Part shown: one piece after another, positions 1-7,589 of the stretch | How the letters are laid out: each line of letters opens with the position of its first letter | Position numbering within the stretch: position 1 is the stretch's first letter | NCBI GenBank assembly: GCA_038260095.1 | Contig: JBBSOC010000023.1 | Location: forward strand, 1-29,281 | DNA length: 29,281 bases | DNA from: QHCE01 sp038260095 | GTDB lineage: Bacteria; Actinomycetota; Actinomycetes; Mycobacteriales; QHCE01 | Direction of reading: 5' to 3' | Program-made: the position numbers and the translations under genes | The notes under the pieces: generated by a model | Told to the model about the DNA's origin: nothing | Database searches by the model: none | The model's input: the letters and a program-made list of their open reading frames with translations, nothing else

Positions 1-114
1 CAGTTCTGCGCGATACGCAGCTACCTATCCACCGCCGCCAAACACGGCCGGAACTTCTTTGACACCCTCGTCATGCTCGCCGACGGGCGCCCCTGGCTAC
101 CTGCGCATCCGTAA
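1..114 (+). pseudogene. C-terminal end of an IS66-like transposase (cut by window start)
   Basis: An open frame runs from the first base to a TAA at 112-114 and encodes 37 residues. It contains IRSYLSTAAKHGRNFF and ends LADGRPWLPAHP. This resembles the C-terminus of IS66-family transposases of actinobacteria, which have an IRSYxSTAxKxG segment followed by a GxPWLP tail. Only this tail lies in the window, so I cannot say whether the transposase is intact upstream. The terminal inverted repeat expected just after the stop codon could not be recognised with confidence. Its position directly before the replication initiator suggests that the IS inserted into, and cut, the mobile element. The family assignment rests on memory of the C-terminal motif only. 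Confidence 0.55.
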
Positions 115-189
115 TCACGGCACCGCGACCTGACCAGTTACATCGCTGGAACGCTCACCGATGCCACCCTCATCACACGCCCCCCGGCG

Positions 190-1674
190 TTGGCCACACC
201 CGAAACGATCGCACGCGCCAGCGGCCTCACCCGGCGACTGAACACCCCCAATGTCGGCGCCTGGCTGCACGCCGCACAGAGCGCGAAGGGCTGTACTCGA
301 CCTATCCGGTTGGCTGGCACATCCACGGTCGTTAACACCTCCACCGGTGAGGTCCTCAACCATTTTGATACCGCTGCATTGCCGGATGGGTTGGTGTATA
401 AGCCGTGTGGGAACCGGCGGGAAAAAGCCTGCCCCGCGTGTTCGAGGGTGTACAAGTATGACACCTACCAGTTGATTAAAGCCGGCCTCGCCGGGGGGAA
501 AGGCGTCCCCGACACCGTTACCGCCCACCCCGCGGTTTTTCTTACCCTGACCGCTCCGTCGTTTGGCCCCATACATTCCCGGATACAGCACAAACGGAGC
601 GGCCCGGTCACGGCGTGTAGGCCACATTTTCGGACCAAACCCTGCTGCCCCCACGGCCGGCCACTGTACTGCGCCGCTAAACACCACGAGGGCGACAAAC
701 GTGTCGGAACACCCCTATGCCGGGAGTGCTATGACCACGACCACCATGTGGTGTGGAACCATTTCCTGCCCCAACTATGGGCACGCACCACCATCGCCTG
801 GACACGGGCACTCACCAAAATCGCCACCGCCCACCGAGTGCAGGTCAAAATACGGTTCGCGAAAGTCGCCGAATTTCAACACCGCGGCCTCGTCCACCTC
901 CACGCCCTCCTCCGCCTAGACGGCCACAACCCCGATGATCCGACGCAAATCATTGCACCACCGCCCTGTGTCACTACCGAGCTGTTGACCACAGTCATCG
1001 GCAACGCTGTTACTGGCACCGCGCTTCAAACACCAGCCCACCCCGTGAACCCGACCGGGTGGACGGTGCAGTGGGGCAAGCAAACAGATATACGCATCCT
1101 ACGTACCGGTCTTGCCGGTGAGGACCTCACCGAAAACCGTGTGGCCGGCTACCTCGCCAAATACGCCACGAAAAGCACCGAAACCACCGGACTCACCACC
1201 AGCCGGCTCACATCAGAGACCGTCGGCTACTACGCCGACCCAGACGGCAACCACACCGCCCGCCTCGTAGACGCCGCATGGACCCTGGGCCACCCTTGCA
1301 TCCGACACCCTTGCATCCGACACCCTTGCCTCTCAACTACCGCCGAGGAACCCGGCCCCTATGAGGGTTTGCGTCGCGGGGCCCACCAGTACGGCTTCAA
1401 CGGCCACTACTCCACCAAGAGCCGGCACTACTCCACCACACTGACCCGGCTCCGCAACGCCCGCCGTGTGGCCGCTATCCACGGTGTGAATCCCACAGCG
1501 ATTCAACCTCACGAGCTGGGCGCCGAGCATGAGGCCACTGCCACCGTCGTGCTCGCCGACTGGACCTACCGGGGTACCGGCTGGCTCACCACCGCCGACG
1601 CCGCCCTCGCCCTCGCAGCTGCCGCAGCAGCTCGGGAACGACAACCCGCCGCCTTCACCAACCAGCCCACATAA
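190..1674 (+). CDS. RepSA-like replication initiator of an actinomycete integrative element
   Basis: The 494-residue product resembles the replication initiators of actinomycete integrative and conjugative elements and plasmids such as pSA2/pSAM2. These proteins start plasmid-like replication of the excised circle. Visible features are a cysteine-rich segment (CGNRREKACPACS, about 71-84), the block HPAVFLTLTAPSFGP, more Cys/His pairs (CCPHGRPLYC, CRECYDHDHH), an HUH-type motif with His236 and His238 (RGLVHLHALLR), and a tyrosine motif VAGYLAKYATKST with Tyr321 and Tyr325. The HUH and tyrosine motifs point to rolling-circle nicking. The TTG start at 190 gives only about 25 residues before the conserved GAWLHAAQSAKGC block. 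The frame stays open upstream to the transposase stop at 114, so the natural N-terminus may have been lost or replaced. A 15-bp in-frame tandem repeat lies near 1282-1327. Excisionase and integrase genes follow downstream. Confidence 0.8.
   Translation: MATPETIARASGLTRRLNTPNVGAWLHAAQSAKGCTRPIRLAGTSTVVNTSTGEVLNHFDTAALPDGLVYKPCGNRREKACPACSRVYKYDTYQLIKAGLAGGKGVPDTVTAHPAVFLTLTAPSFGPIHSRIQHKRSGPVTACRPHFRTKPCCPHGRPLYCAAKHHEGDKRVGTPLCRECYDHDHHVVWNHFLPQLWARTTIAWTRALTKIATAHRVQVKIRFAKVAEFQHRGLVHLHALLRLDGHNPDDPTQIIAPPPCVTTELLTTVIGNAVTGTALQTPAHPVNPTGWTVQWGKQTDIRILRTGLAGEDLTENRVAGYLAKYATKSTETTGLTTSRLTSETVGYYADPDGNHTARLVDAAWTLGHPCIRHPCIRHPCLSTTAEEPGPYEGLRRGAHQYGFNGHYSTKSRHYSTTLTRLRNARRVAAIHGVNPTAIQPHELGAEHEATATVVLADWTYRGTGWLTTADAALALAAAAAARERQPAAFTNQPT
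1284..1327 (+). repeat. 15-bp in-frame tandem repeat inside the replication initiator
   Basis: The unit CACCCTTGCATCCGA is repeated about 2.7 times. Because 15 is a multiple of three, the repeat inserts HPCIR HPCIR HPC after TLGHP without breaking the frame. Related initiators usually pass from a TLGxP motif to a GLRRxAH motif with a short variable linker, so the repeat appears to expand that linker. Slipped-strand copying is the likely origin. Confidence 0.8.
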
Positions 1675-1699
1675 AACCCAGCCAGAAAGGACAGTAGTC

Positions 1700-1921
1700 A
1701 TGAACACCGTTGCTGATCACGAAACCATGCAAATACGCACCATCGGCACCTACCACACCACCAAACATTTTGTTGAGCTTTTGTACCGCGAATACGAAAC
1801 AAAACAATCAACCATCCGCTACACACCGCGATTGCTACCCCACCCCGGCGAAGGAACCACCCACATCACCATCCACTTCTTCAAAAAATATCCACGACAT
1901 GCAATAGCAGACGAATCATAA
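1700..1921 (+). CDS. small protein of the integrative element, function unknown
   Basis: The product is a 73-residue protein beginning MNTVADHETMQIRTIG. I chose the ATG at 1700 because a purine-rich ribosome-binding site (AGAAAGGAC, about 1685-1693) precedes it; a longer in-frame opening back to 1529 only shadows the end of the replication initiator. The protein is rich in Thr, His and Tyr and ends HFFKKYPRHAIADES. It shows no signal peptide, membrane segment or recognisable motif. Lying between the initiator and the excisionase, it occupies a slot where integrative elements often have a small accessory gene. I do not recognise the family. Base use is more AT-rich than in the initiator. Confidence 0.55.
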   Translation: MNTVADHETMQIRTIGTYHTTKHFVELLYREYETKQSTIRYTPRLLPHPGEGTTHITIHFFKKYPRHAIADES

Positions 1922-2093
1922 ACATGTGTGGAGGTTATTCATAAGTCAAAGTACCGCAGCTCATAGGTTTAAGCAGAGAGCGTTTGAATAGCCTTCAATA
2001 TCTACGGGCGCCTACGGCATCAAATGCAACCAAGCCTCCATCGGTATGATACCTCGCCATCGTCTGACCCTAAAACAAAAGATAGGAGACATC

Positions 2094-2273
2094 ATGTCTG
2101 AGTTATTGACGGTTGAGGAACTTTCCGAGTTTCTACGCGTTCCGGTAAAAACCCTCTACCAATGGCGTACTAAAAAATACGGCCCCCAAGGTAAACGAAT
2201 CGGGCGATATATCCGTTACCAACGAACAAAAGTTCTCGAATGGATTGAAAGCACCGAAGAATACGCGTTGTAG
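2094..2273 (+). CDS. xis: excisionase-like helix-turn-helix protein (Xis)
   Basis: The 59-residue protein reads LLTVEELSEFLRVPVKTLYQWR near its start, followed by a basic wing with GKRIGRYIRYQRTKVLEWIE. This is the MerR/excisionase-type winged helix-turn-helix (HTH_17) typical of Xis proteins beside tyrosine integrases. Such proteins bend DNA at the attachment site and bias recombination towards excision. The ATG at 2094 follows an AGGAG ribosome-binding site at 2084-2088, so it is preferred over an in-frame ATG at 2046. The stop codon lies 14 bases before the integrase start, and the integrase ribosome-binding site overlaps the gap, so the two are probably cotranscribed. Confidence 0.85.
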   Translation: MSELLTVEELSEFLRVPVKTLYQWRTKKYGPQGKRIGRYIRYQRTKVLEWIESTEEYAL

Positions 2274-2287
2274 AAAGGAGAAATCTA

Positions 2288-3478
2288 ATGCCACGCCCAC
2301 CGCTTTCCTTGGGTTCTTGGGGGGAGGTCAGAACTTATGTCGAGTCCACCGACGACAAGGGGAATCCTAAGAGCTACAAAGCAACCGTCAAATACCGAGA
2401 TTTTGATGGTGTGGTTCGTCAAGTGCAGCGGAGTGGGAAAACGAAGTCCTCTGCAAAAAATAACCTTAAAATCGCGCTTACTCGACGCTCGTCAGTAACT
2501 CGCCAAGGAGAGCTAAGCCTAACAAGCCGTTTTGCCGGCGCGGCAGAGTTATGGCTTGGCAAGTTCTCAGTCTTGGTGAGAGATGGCGAACGTTCCATAG
2601 GGAGTCTGCAAACATATCGAAAACATCTGAAAAATCATGTGCTTCCCGCCTTAGCAGAACTCCGTTTGGGAGAGGTAACAACGCCTGTGTTGGACAAGGT
2701 AATGGCAGTAATTAAAAGAGCTGCGGGTGCGCCTACTGCTCGAAGCTGCCGTAGTGTCATTTCGGGCGTTTTGAGTCTCGCTGTGCGTTACGGCGCTATT
2801 ACCGCCAATCCCGTCCGGGAAGTTGATCGTCTTACGAATAAACCTAAGAAGAGTCCCCGTGCGCTCACCAAGGAGGAACGCACCTCGTTACTTGCTCAGT
2901 TAGAAGCCGACGAAATTGCCGTGCGTAAGGACCTTCCGGACTTGACTCGATTCATGTTGGCTACTGGCCTCCGCATCGGTGAAGCGTTGGCCGTGGTGTG
3001 GTCGGAGGTGGATTTTGCAGCTGGAAGTGTCGATATCACCTCCACCATCATCCGTGTGACGGGTGAAGGACTGCTTCGCACCGACACAAAGAACGAGGCG
3101 GGTAAACGTACGGTTCTCTTACCTTCGTGGGCGCTGGCTATGTTGCAGCGTCGCTTTCTAGCAAATTCCTCTATGAACAGTCCGATCTTTGCTGACAGCA
3201 TCGGAGGGTTTCGAGATCCTAGTAATACTCAACGCGACTTTCGTGAGGCTCGAGGAACAGGCGAGTTCGCCTGGCTGGTTTCCCATAGTTTCCGAAAGAC
3301 CACTGCAACCCTGATTGACGATGCTGGGCTCACCGCTCGCAAGGCAGCGGATCAGTTGGGGCATGCGAAGCCATCGATGACTCAGGATGTGTACTTCGGT
3401 CGGAAGACCGTCCATCCGGATGTTGCCGCAGCGTTGGAGGACGTGTTTGACCTTCAGTCAGAGGAAAAGTATGAGTAA
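2288..3478 (+). CDS. int: tyrosine site-specific integrase of the integrative element
   Basis: The 396-residue product belongs to the tyrosine recombinase family and catalyses integration and excision of the element. The N-terminal region carries an arm-type DNA-binding part (about 10-70) and a SAM-like core-binding domain (about 80-185, SLQTYRKHLKNHVLPAL). The catalytic domain shows the full pentad set: Arg229 in TGLRIGEAL, His333 and Arg336 in HSFRKT, His359 in LGHAKPSM and nucleophile Tyr369 in DVYFG. An AAAGGAG ribosome-binding site sits just before the ATG. The gene reads towards tRNA-Asn and stops 57 bases from the tRNA 3' end, the usual placement when a tRNA gene is the attachment site. 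No damage is visible, so the enzyme may be active. Confidence 0.95.
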   Translation: MPRPPLSLGSWGEVRTYVESTDDKGNPKSYKATVKYRDFDGVVRQVQRSGKTKSSAKNNLKIALTRRSSVTRQGELSLTSRFAGAAELWLGKFSVLVRDGERSIGSLQTYRKHLKNHVLPALAELRLGEVTTPVLDKVMAVIKRAAGAPTARSCRSVISGVLSLAVRYGAITANPVREVDRLTNKPKKSPRALTKEERTSLLAQLEADEIAVRKDLPDLTRFMLATGLRIGEALAVVWSEVDFAAGSVDITSTIIRVTGEGLLRTDTKNEAGKRTVLLPSWALAMLQRRFLANSSMNSPIFADSIGGFRDPSNTQRDFREARGTGEFAWLVSHSFRKTTATLIDDAGLTARKAADQLGHAKPSMTQDVYFGRKTVHPDVAAALEDVFDLQSEEKYE

Positions 3479-3484
3479 AGTATG

Positions 3485-3515
3485 GGCTAGGCACTTATTG
3501 AAAAAGCGCCTAGCC
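3485..3515. terminator. hairpin between integrase and tRNA-Asn, terminator-like
   Basis: GGCTAGGC at 3485-3492 pairs perfectly with GCCTAGCC at 3508-3515 around a 15-base loop containing AAAAA. It lies between the convergent integrase and tRNA genes and could end transcription from either side. There is no long T-tract after the stem. It could instead be part of the attachment region recognised by the recombinase. Confidence 0.4.
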
Positions 3516-3534
3516 GATCTACTTGCTAAAACTG

Positions 3535-3607
3535 CTCCCCCGACTGGACTCGAACCAGTAACCCTTCGATTAACAGTCGAATGCTCTGCCAATTGAGCTA
3601 CAGGGGA
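3535..3607 (-). tRNA. tRNA-Asn (anticodon GTT)
   Basis: Read on the minus strand, the gene starts TCCCCTGTAGCTCAATTGGC and ends CGGGGGAG. The acceptor stem TCCCCTG pairs with CGGGGGA with one G-U pair, the D-arm carries AGCTCAATTGGCAGAGC, the anticodon loop is CTGTTAA with anticodon GTT, and the T-arm is ACTGG-TTCGAGT-CCAGT. The total is 73 bases with discriminator G, and CCA is not encoded. The 3' end faces the integrase, so this tRNA is the probable attachment site (one att copy) of the element to its left. The neighbouring small protein and dnaG match the surroundings of asnT in Mycobacterium, as I remember it. Confidence 0.95.
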
Positions 3608-3851
3608 CTGCCGCACAAAACCTTACCGCAGGCGAACTACAGAACTAAACCCCGGTGCCATGGTTAGACTGCCGGAGATTACGCAGCTTCACGTGTAGCC
3701 GTGCGGCACAACAGGCTCGCAAAACCTGACACCCTCGAGACACACGCCGTCGCAGATGCGTCTAGATTAAGAGAACACGGCATGGGCCTAGCTAGGCAGC
3801 GATGGTGGGCGCACGCCAGATGCACGGCCACAGTATCCAGGGGAGGCACAC

Positions 3852-4178
3852 ATGCGGAACAAGCTGGCATTTCTGGCAGGTTTAGGCGTGGGGTACGTTT
3901 TGGGCTCACGAGCCGGACGTGAACGCTACGAACAGATCGCACAAGCTTCACGCCGGGTTGCCGAACATCCCAAGGTACAAGAAACTGCGGGCCTGATTCA
4001 GGCAAAGACTGGCGCCTTGGTGAACACGGCAAAGGATGTAGTGAACACCAAGTTTGCGAACACTAAGCTGGGCGACAAGGTCACTAGCCTGCTTACCGGC
4101 CGCCACAGTGCGCCCGAGAATGGACAAGCAGAATTGCTGACCGCTGAGTCCATTGCATCGCCGACTGCACTCCCCTAA
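3852..4178 (+). CDS. small YtxH-like membrane-associated protein
   Basis: The 108-residue protein begins MRNKLAFLAGLGVGYVLGSRAGRER. This glycine-rich hydrophobic N-terminus followed by a basic and amphipathic helical stretch is typical of YtxH-like small proteins of actinobacteria. The N-terminal segment may insert in the membrane, while residues 30-85 (IAQASRRVAEHPKVQETAG and onward) look helical. A strong ribosome-binding site (GGGGAGG, 3840-3846) precedes the ATG. It converges with dnaG, leaving 27 bases between the stop codons, as the small gene Rv2342 does beside dnaG in M. tuberculosis. Its molecular function is not known. Confidence 0.8.
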   Translation: MRNKLAFLAGLGVGYVLGSRAGRERYEQIAQASRRVAEHPKVQETAGLIQAKTGALVNTAKDVVNTKFANTKLGDKVTSLLTGRHSAPENGQAELLTAESIASPTALP

Positions 4179-4205
4179 AGCCGCCAATTCTGCGGGTAGT
4201 TCCAA

Positions 4206-6101
4206 CTAGGTAGCACCGATTGCCTGCTCTCGTAGGCCTCGTTTGCGCTGCTCCAAAGCAATCAGTTCCCCAAATTGCTTCCCGTAGCTAGACGAATCGG
4301 TCACTGGATTCACTCGTTGTAACCGCGACTTCAACTCCACAATTCTGCGTGTTACAGCGAGTTCTTCTAACCGTGCCAGTACTACGGACGAATAAGCCGC
4401 GTCGGGCTCGCTGGGGCTACGTAGACCTTCTACCGCAAGCTCTCGAAGTGTCGACTTGCTCAGCGCGTCTGCGCAGTGCTCTTCGAGCAGCGATACCCAG
4501 CGTGACGGCAGAGCACCGATGGTGCCCCCTCCAGCCGCAGCGATTGCGTCGCGCAGCGTGCGATATACCGGATGCGTAAAGCACTCGGCTTCGATCGCAT
4601 CAAACTGCGCACCAGCCAATGCTGGGCACTGCACAGCCAGGCGCAACGCTTCACGCTCCACCGACAGACTTGGGTCTTCCGGATTAGGGCGAGCCGGACC
4701 ACTAGAAGTGGGTGAAATCGCTGAACTGGCGCCCCGATTTTGCGGTCGGCCTGTTCCCCGAGTAACTTGGGCCACCGCTCGGGTCACCTGCTCGACTTCC
4801 ATCCCCAAGCTGCCGGCCAGGCTGCGTGCATATTCGGGTCGAAGCGAGCGATCTTTGATCTGGGCCACCAGTGGCGCGGTAGCTCGCAACGCGGCTACCC
4901 GACCTTCAGCCGTATTGAGGTCATAACGACTGGCAAAGTTGCGCAGCACGAAGGCAATGAGCGGCTCACGTCGAGCCACCAAATCGCGCACCGCCGAGTC
5001 TCCGCTCGCCAACCGCAGCTCGCATGGGTCCATCCCGTCGGGTGACACCGCGATGAACGTCTGCGCCACAAAACGCTGCTCGTCATCGAATGCCCGCAGC
5101 GCCGCCTTCTGCCCGGCCGCGTCACCGTCGAATGTGAAGATGACCTCACCGCGAAACTCGTCTTGATCCATCAGAAGGCGGCGAAGTACCGAGATATGGT
5201 CAGAGCCAAAGGCCGTCCCGCAGGTGGCAACCGACGTCGCCACGCCCGCGAGGTGACAGGCCATAACGTCGGTGTAGCCCTCTACGACGACTGCCCGGTA
5301 TTGCTTGGCGATGTCGCGTTTGGCTAGGTCGACCCCGTACAGCACGTGAGACTTCTTGTAAATCGGGGTTTCCGGCGTATTAAGATACTTGGGGCCATCA
5401 TCGTCGTCAAACAGGCGGCGCGCACCAAAACCGATTACGTCGCCGGTCAGATCCTTAATCGGCCAGAGCAAGCGCCGGCGGAATCGGTCGATCAGGGAAC
5501 CAGAACGAGCAGTTTTGCAGAGCCCCGCGGCAATCAACTCCTGCTGGGTAAACCCCGCACGCTGTAGATGTTTAGCTAACAAATCCCAGCCGCCGGGTGC
5601 AAATCCGCATCCAAAGAGCTCCGCGGCGGCTTGGTCAAAACCGCGCTCGCGCAGAAAAACCCGCGCGGCTTCTGCGTCGACACCCTCTAACTGCTCGGCG
5701 TAAAACTGTGCCGCGCCGGCATGTGCGGCAATGAGCCGCTGCCGTTGCCCCGCCGAGCGCGGGTGGTGCGCCGACCCACGCCCATCTGCGTCGGTATACC
5801 GCAACACGACGCCAGACTTGGCCGCTAACCACTCTACTGCCTCGGTAAAAGAAAGCAGCTCTGTCTGCATCACAAAGCTGATGACGTCACCGCCGACCCC
5901 ACAGCCAAAACAGTGAAAGACGCCGCGAGCGGGACTCACGTGAAACGACGGAGTATTTTCTTCGTGAAACGGGCACAAACCCTTAAGGCTGCCAGAACCA
6001 GCAGATCGCAGCGTGACGCGAGCCGAGACCACATCCGCTATCGGCGACCGCTCTCGCAACAAACCAATGTCGGCATCGGCAATTCTGCTGGAAGCGGCCA
6101 C
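4206..6101 (-). CDS. dnaG: DNA primase DnaG
   Basis: The 631-residue product synthesises RNA primers for replication at the fork in partnership with the replicative helicase. The N-terminal CHC2 zinc ribbon is clear, with Cys43, His46, Cys64 and Cys67 (CPFHEENTPSFHVSP, then FHCFGCGVGGD). The RNA polymerase core follows (YLNTPETPIYKKSHVLYG), then the TOPRIM motifs VVVEGYTDVMACH and FTFDGDAAGQKAA. The C-terminal third, with a Pro/Ser linker around 450-475, would be the helicase-interaction domain. The length fits actinobacterial primases. GTG at 6101 is the likely start (protein begins MAASSRIADADIGLLRERS). The gene is intact. Confidence 0.97.
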   Translation of the reverse strand: MAASSRIADADIGLLRERSPIADVVSARVTLRSAGSGSLKGLCPFHEENTPSFHVSPARGVFHCFGCGVGGDVISFVMQTELLSFTEAVEWLAAKSGVVLRYTDADGRGSAHHPRSAGQRQRLIAAHAGAAQFYAEQLEGVDAEAARVFLRERGFDQAAAELFGCGFAPGGWDLLAKHLQRAGFTQQELIAAGLCKTARSGSLIDRFRRRLLWPIKDLTGDVIGFGARRLFDDDDGPKYLNTPETPIYKKSHVLYGVDLAKRDIAKQYRAVVVEGYTDVMACHLAGVATSVATCGTAFGSDHISVLRRLLMDQDEFRGEVIFTFDGDAAGQKAALRAFDDEQRFVAQTFIAVSPDGMDPCELRLASGDSAVRDLVARREPLIAFVLRNFASRYDLNTAEGRVAALRATAPLVAQIKDRSLRPEYARSLAGSLGMEVEQVTRAVAQVTRGTGRPQNRGASSAISPTSSGPARPNPEDPSLSVEREALRLAVQCPALAGAQFDAIEAECFTHPVYRTLRDAIAAAGGGTIGALPSRWVSLLEEHCADALSKSTLRELAVEGLRSPSEPDAAYSSVVLARLEELAVTRRIVELKSRLQRVNPVTDSSSYGKQFGELIALEQRKRGLREQAIGAT

Positions 6102-6114
6102 AATGGGTAACTGC

Positions 6115-6330
6115 CTACTCGATCGTGGCGATAAGGTCGCCCTCTTGGACGACGTCGCCCTCAGCTACCGCAAGTTCGGTGATGGTTCCATCAGATTCGG
6201 CGAGCACCGGAATCTCCATCTTCATCGATTCCAGGATGACCAATGTGTCCCCGTCGCTCACCGTGTCGCCCATGGATGCAACTACTTTCCAAACGTTGGC
6301 CACCATTTCAGCACGTATCTCGTCAGCCAT
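6115..6330 (-). CDS. stand-alone biotinyl/lipoyl attachment-domain protein (TB7.3-like)
   Basis: The 71-residue protein is a single biotinyl/lipoyl carrier domain. The attachment motif ESMKMEIPV places the modified lysine at Lys37, and the C-terminal half repeats the fold (DGTITELAVAEGDVVQEGD). MKM is the biotin-type signature. Length and sequence match M. tuberculosis Rv3221c (TB7.3), which is known to be biotinylated and lies beside sigH in the same order. I chose the ATG giving MADEIRAEM because it aligns with that family; a TTG further upstream adds 19 residues without domain character. The gene lies between dnaG and the anti-sigma gene, all leftward. Its partner carboxylase is not in this window. 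Confidence 0.9.
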   Translation of the reverse strand: MADEIRAEMVANVWKVVASMGDTVSDGDTLVILESMKMEIPVLAESDGTITELAVAEGDVVQEGDLIATIE

Positions 6331-6416
6331 GCTCTGCCTTTCACGGACCCCGGAAGCACTACAGCCAGAAGGCGTTGCACCTGTCAAGTATTATTCTTCC
6401 ACTACCGCGGCGCGGG

Positions 6417-6680
6417 CTACGGCGAGGTACGCGTCACAGCGTCGAGCTTGGCACGCAGCCGGTCACGCAAACCCTCCGGGGAGCCTTCACTAGAGCAGCA
6501 GCGCGCCACTAAGGCTTTGACTTCCTGCTCGATGCCGTACTCCCGCAAACACTCACCGCACTCTTCTAAATGCTGTTTGATTCGCTGTTTGGCTTCGCGA
6601 TCACACTCCGCGTCGAGATAAATGTAGACGTCCGCGAGAACCTCTTGACACGCCACCTCGTGATGCTTGCCGCAGCTCAT
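6417..6680 (-). CDS. rshA: zinc-binding anti-sigma factor, RsrA/RshA type
   Basis: The 87-residue protein has the ZAS anti-sigma signature HxxxCxxC at His37, Cys41 and Cys44 (HLEECGEC), with a further Cys11. These four positions equal the zinc ligands described for Streptomyces RsrA. In that family, disulfide formation under thiol stress releases zinc and frees the cognate sigma factor. The extra Cys61-Cys62 pair near the C-terminus parallels a third region of cysteines in RsrA. The ATG overlaps the sigma-factor stop by four bases (ATGA), so both are translationally coupled and made in matched amounts. It should bind the adjacent SigH in the cytoplasm. Confidence 0.93.
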   Translation of the reverse strand: MSCGKHHEVACQEVLADVYIYLDAECDREAKQRIKQHLEECGECLREYGIEQEVKALVARCCSSEGSPEGLRDRLRAKLDAVTRTSP

Positions 6681-7324
6681 GATCGAACCTCCTGCGCCGA
6701 GGCGTCATCACTAGGCCGGATCACCCCACGGTCAATCGCATACCGCTCCAGCGAGTGGCGCAAAGCTCGCCGACCCCGATGCAACCGCGACATGACAGTG
6801 CCTAACGGTGTATCCATGATCTCAGCAATCTCCCTATACGAGAAACCTTCAACGTCAGCCAAGTACACCGCCAGTCGGAAATCTTCGGGCAGCTCCTGCA
6901 GCGCTTCCCGAATATCGGTATCGGGAAGTCGTTCGAGCGCCTCGGATTCAGCTGAGCGTAGTCCGGTTGAAGTATGCGACTCTGCCGCCGCTAACTGCCA
7001 ATCCTCAATCTGCTCGGTTGGGCTTTGCTGGGGCTGACGTTGTTTACGACGGTAGGTATTAATGAACGTATTCGTAAGAATCCGATACAGCCATGCCTTG
7101 AGATTGGTGCCCGCATGAAATTGATGGAAAGCCGCGTAGGCCTTCACGTACGTCTCCTGCGCTAAATCTTCGGCGTCAGCTGGGTTGCGAGTCATTCTCA
7201 ATGCGGCGACATACAGCTGGTCCAGAAACGGCAAAGCATCTGTTTCAAAGCGCTCCTTGCGCTGCTGCAAACTTTCGGGCAAATCGCCTGTTTCCGAACT
7301 CTGTGTCACCAACCCACCAGCCAT
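6677..7324 (-). CDS. sigH: ECF sigma factor SigH/SigR (thiol-oxidative stress)
   Basis: The core product (215 residues from ATG 7324) is an ECF RNA-polymerase sigma factor. Region 2 is seen in DQLYVAALRMTRNPADAEDL and NLKAWLYRILTNTFINTYRR, region 4 in ALQELPEDFRLAVYLADVEG and EIAEIMDTPLGTVMSRLHRG. Its sequence closely follows M. tuberculosis SigH (216 residues). SigH and Streptomyces SigR direct thioredoxin, chaperone and protease genes after disulfide stress. I chose 7324 because homology starts there. However, the frame remains open upstream for another 79 codons, to a TTG at 7561 with an internal ATG at 7489, so a longer isoform is possible. The gene overlaps its anti-sigma gene by four bases. 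Confidence 0.93.
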   Translation of the reverse strand: MAGGLVTQSSETGDLPESLQQRKERFETDALPFLDQLYVAALRMTRNPADAEDLAQETYVKAYAAFHQFHAGTNLKAWLYRILTNTFINTYRRKQRQPQQSPTEQIEDWQLAAAESHTSTGLRSAESEALERLPDTDIREALQELPEDFRLAVYLADVEGFSYREIAEIMDTPLGTVMSRLHRGRRALRHSLERYAIDRGVIRPSDDASAQEVRS

Positions 7325-7498
7325 CTGCGTTACCGGACGGCCGCGGTAATCCCCACCGCCGAATCGAGCCGACGATACCGCGCCCTGGGCGGAAACCCAA
7401 CGGGGGTGCGCAGAGTCACTGCGACCGGCCGGGCGAGCCGGAGTAGCTTCACGTGTGCCTCGTGTGGCACTAGGTACGGATATGGTCATAACTGGTCC

Positions 7499-7525
7499 AA
7501 CGCGTGGTGACTGGAGAACATTTCC
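7499..7525 (-). promoter_or_regulatory. candidate SigH-type autoregulatory promoter
   Basis: On the minus strand, GGAAA (7525-7521) and GTT (7501-7499) are separated by 19 bases. The SigH/SigR consensus is GGAAT or GGAAC with GTT about 18 bases away, so this is a near match with one difference in the -35 box. Transcription would begin about seven to ten bases later, almost on the in-frame ATG at 7489. This suits the known positive autoregulation of sigH/sigR but is only a pattern match. Confidence 0.3.
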
Positions 7526-7589
7526 ACGGGTTACTACGCAAAACCTATGAGCGGTCGCCAAAGCGACGACTGGGCGAACTTGGCCCGGC

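Noticed and set aside
115..698. Long open frames on the minus strand opposite the replication initiator
   Set aside because: They are opposite-strand shadows of a GC-rich gene, with no motif or ribosome-binding site, and conflict with the conserved initiator on the plus strand.
1529..1699. Upstream extension of the 73-residue gene
   Set aside because: It overlaps the conserved end of the initiator in another frame, and a clear ribosome-binding site precedes the ATG at 1700.
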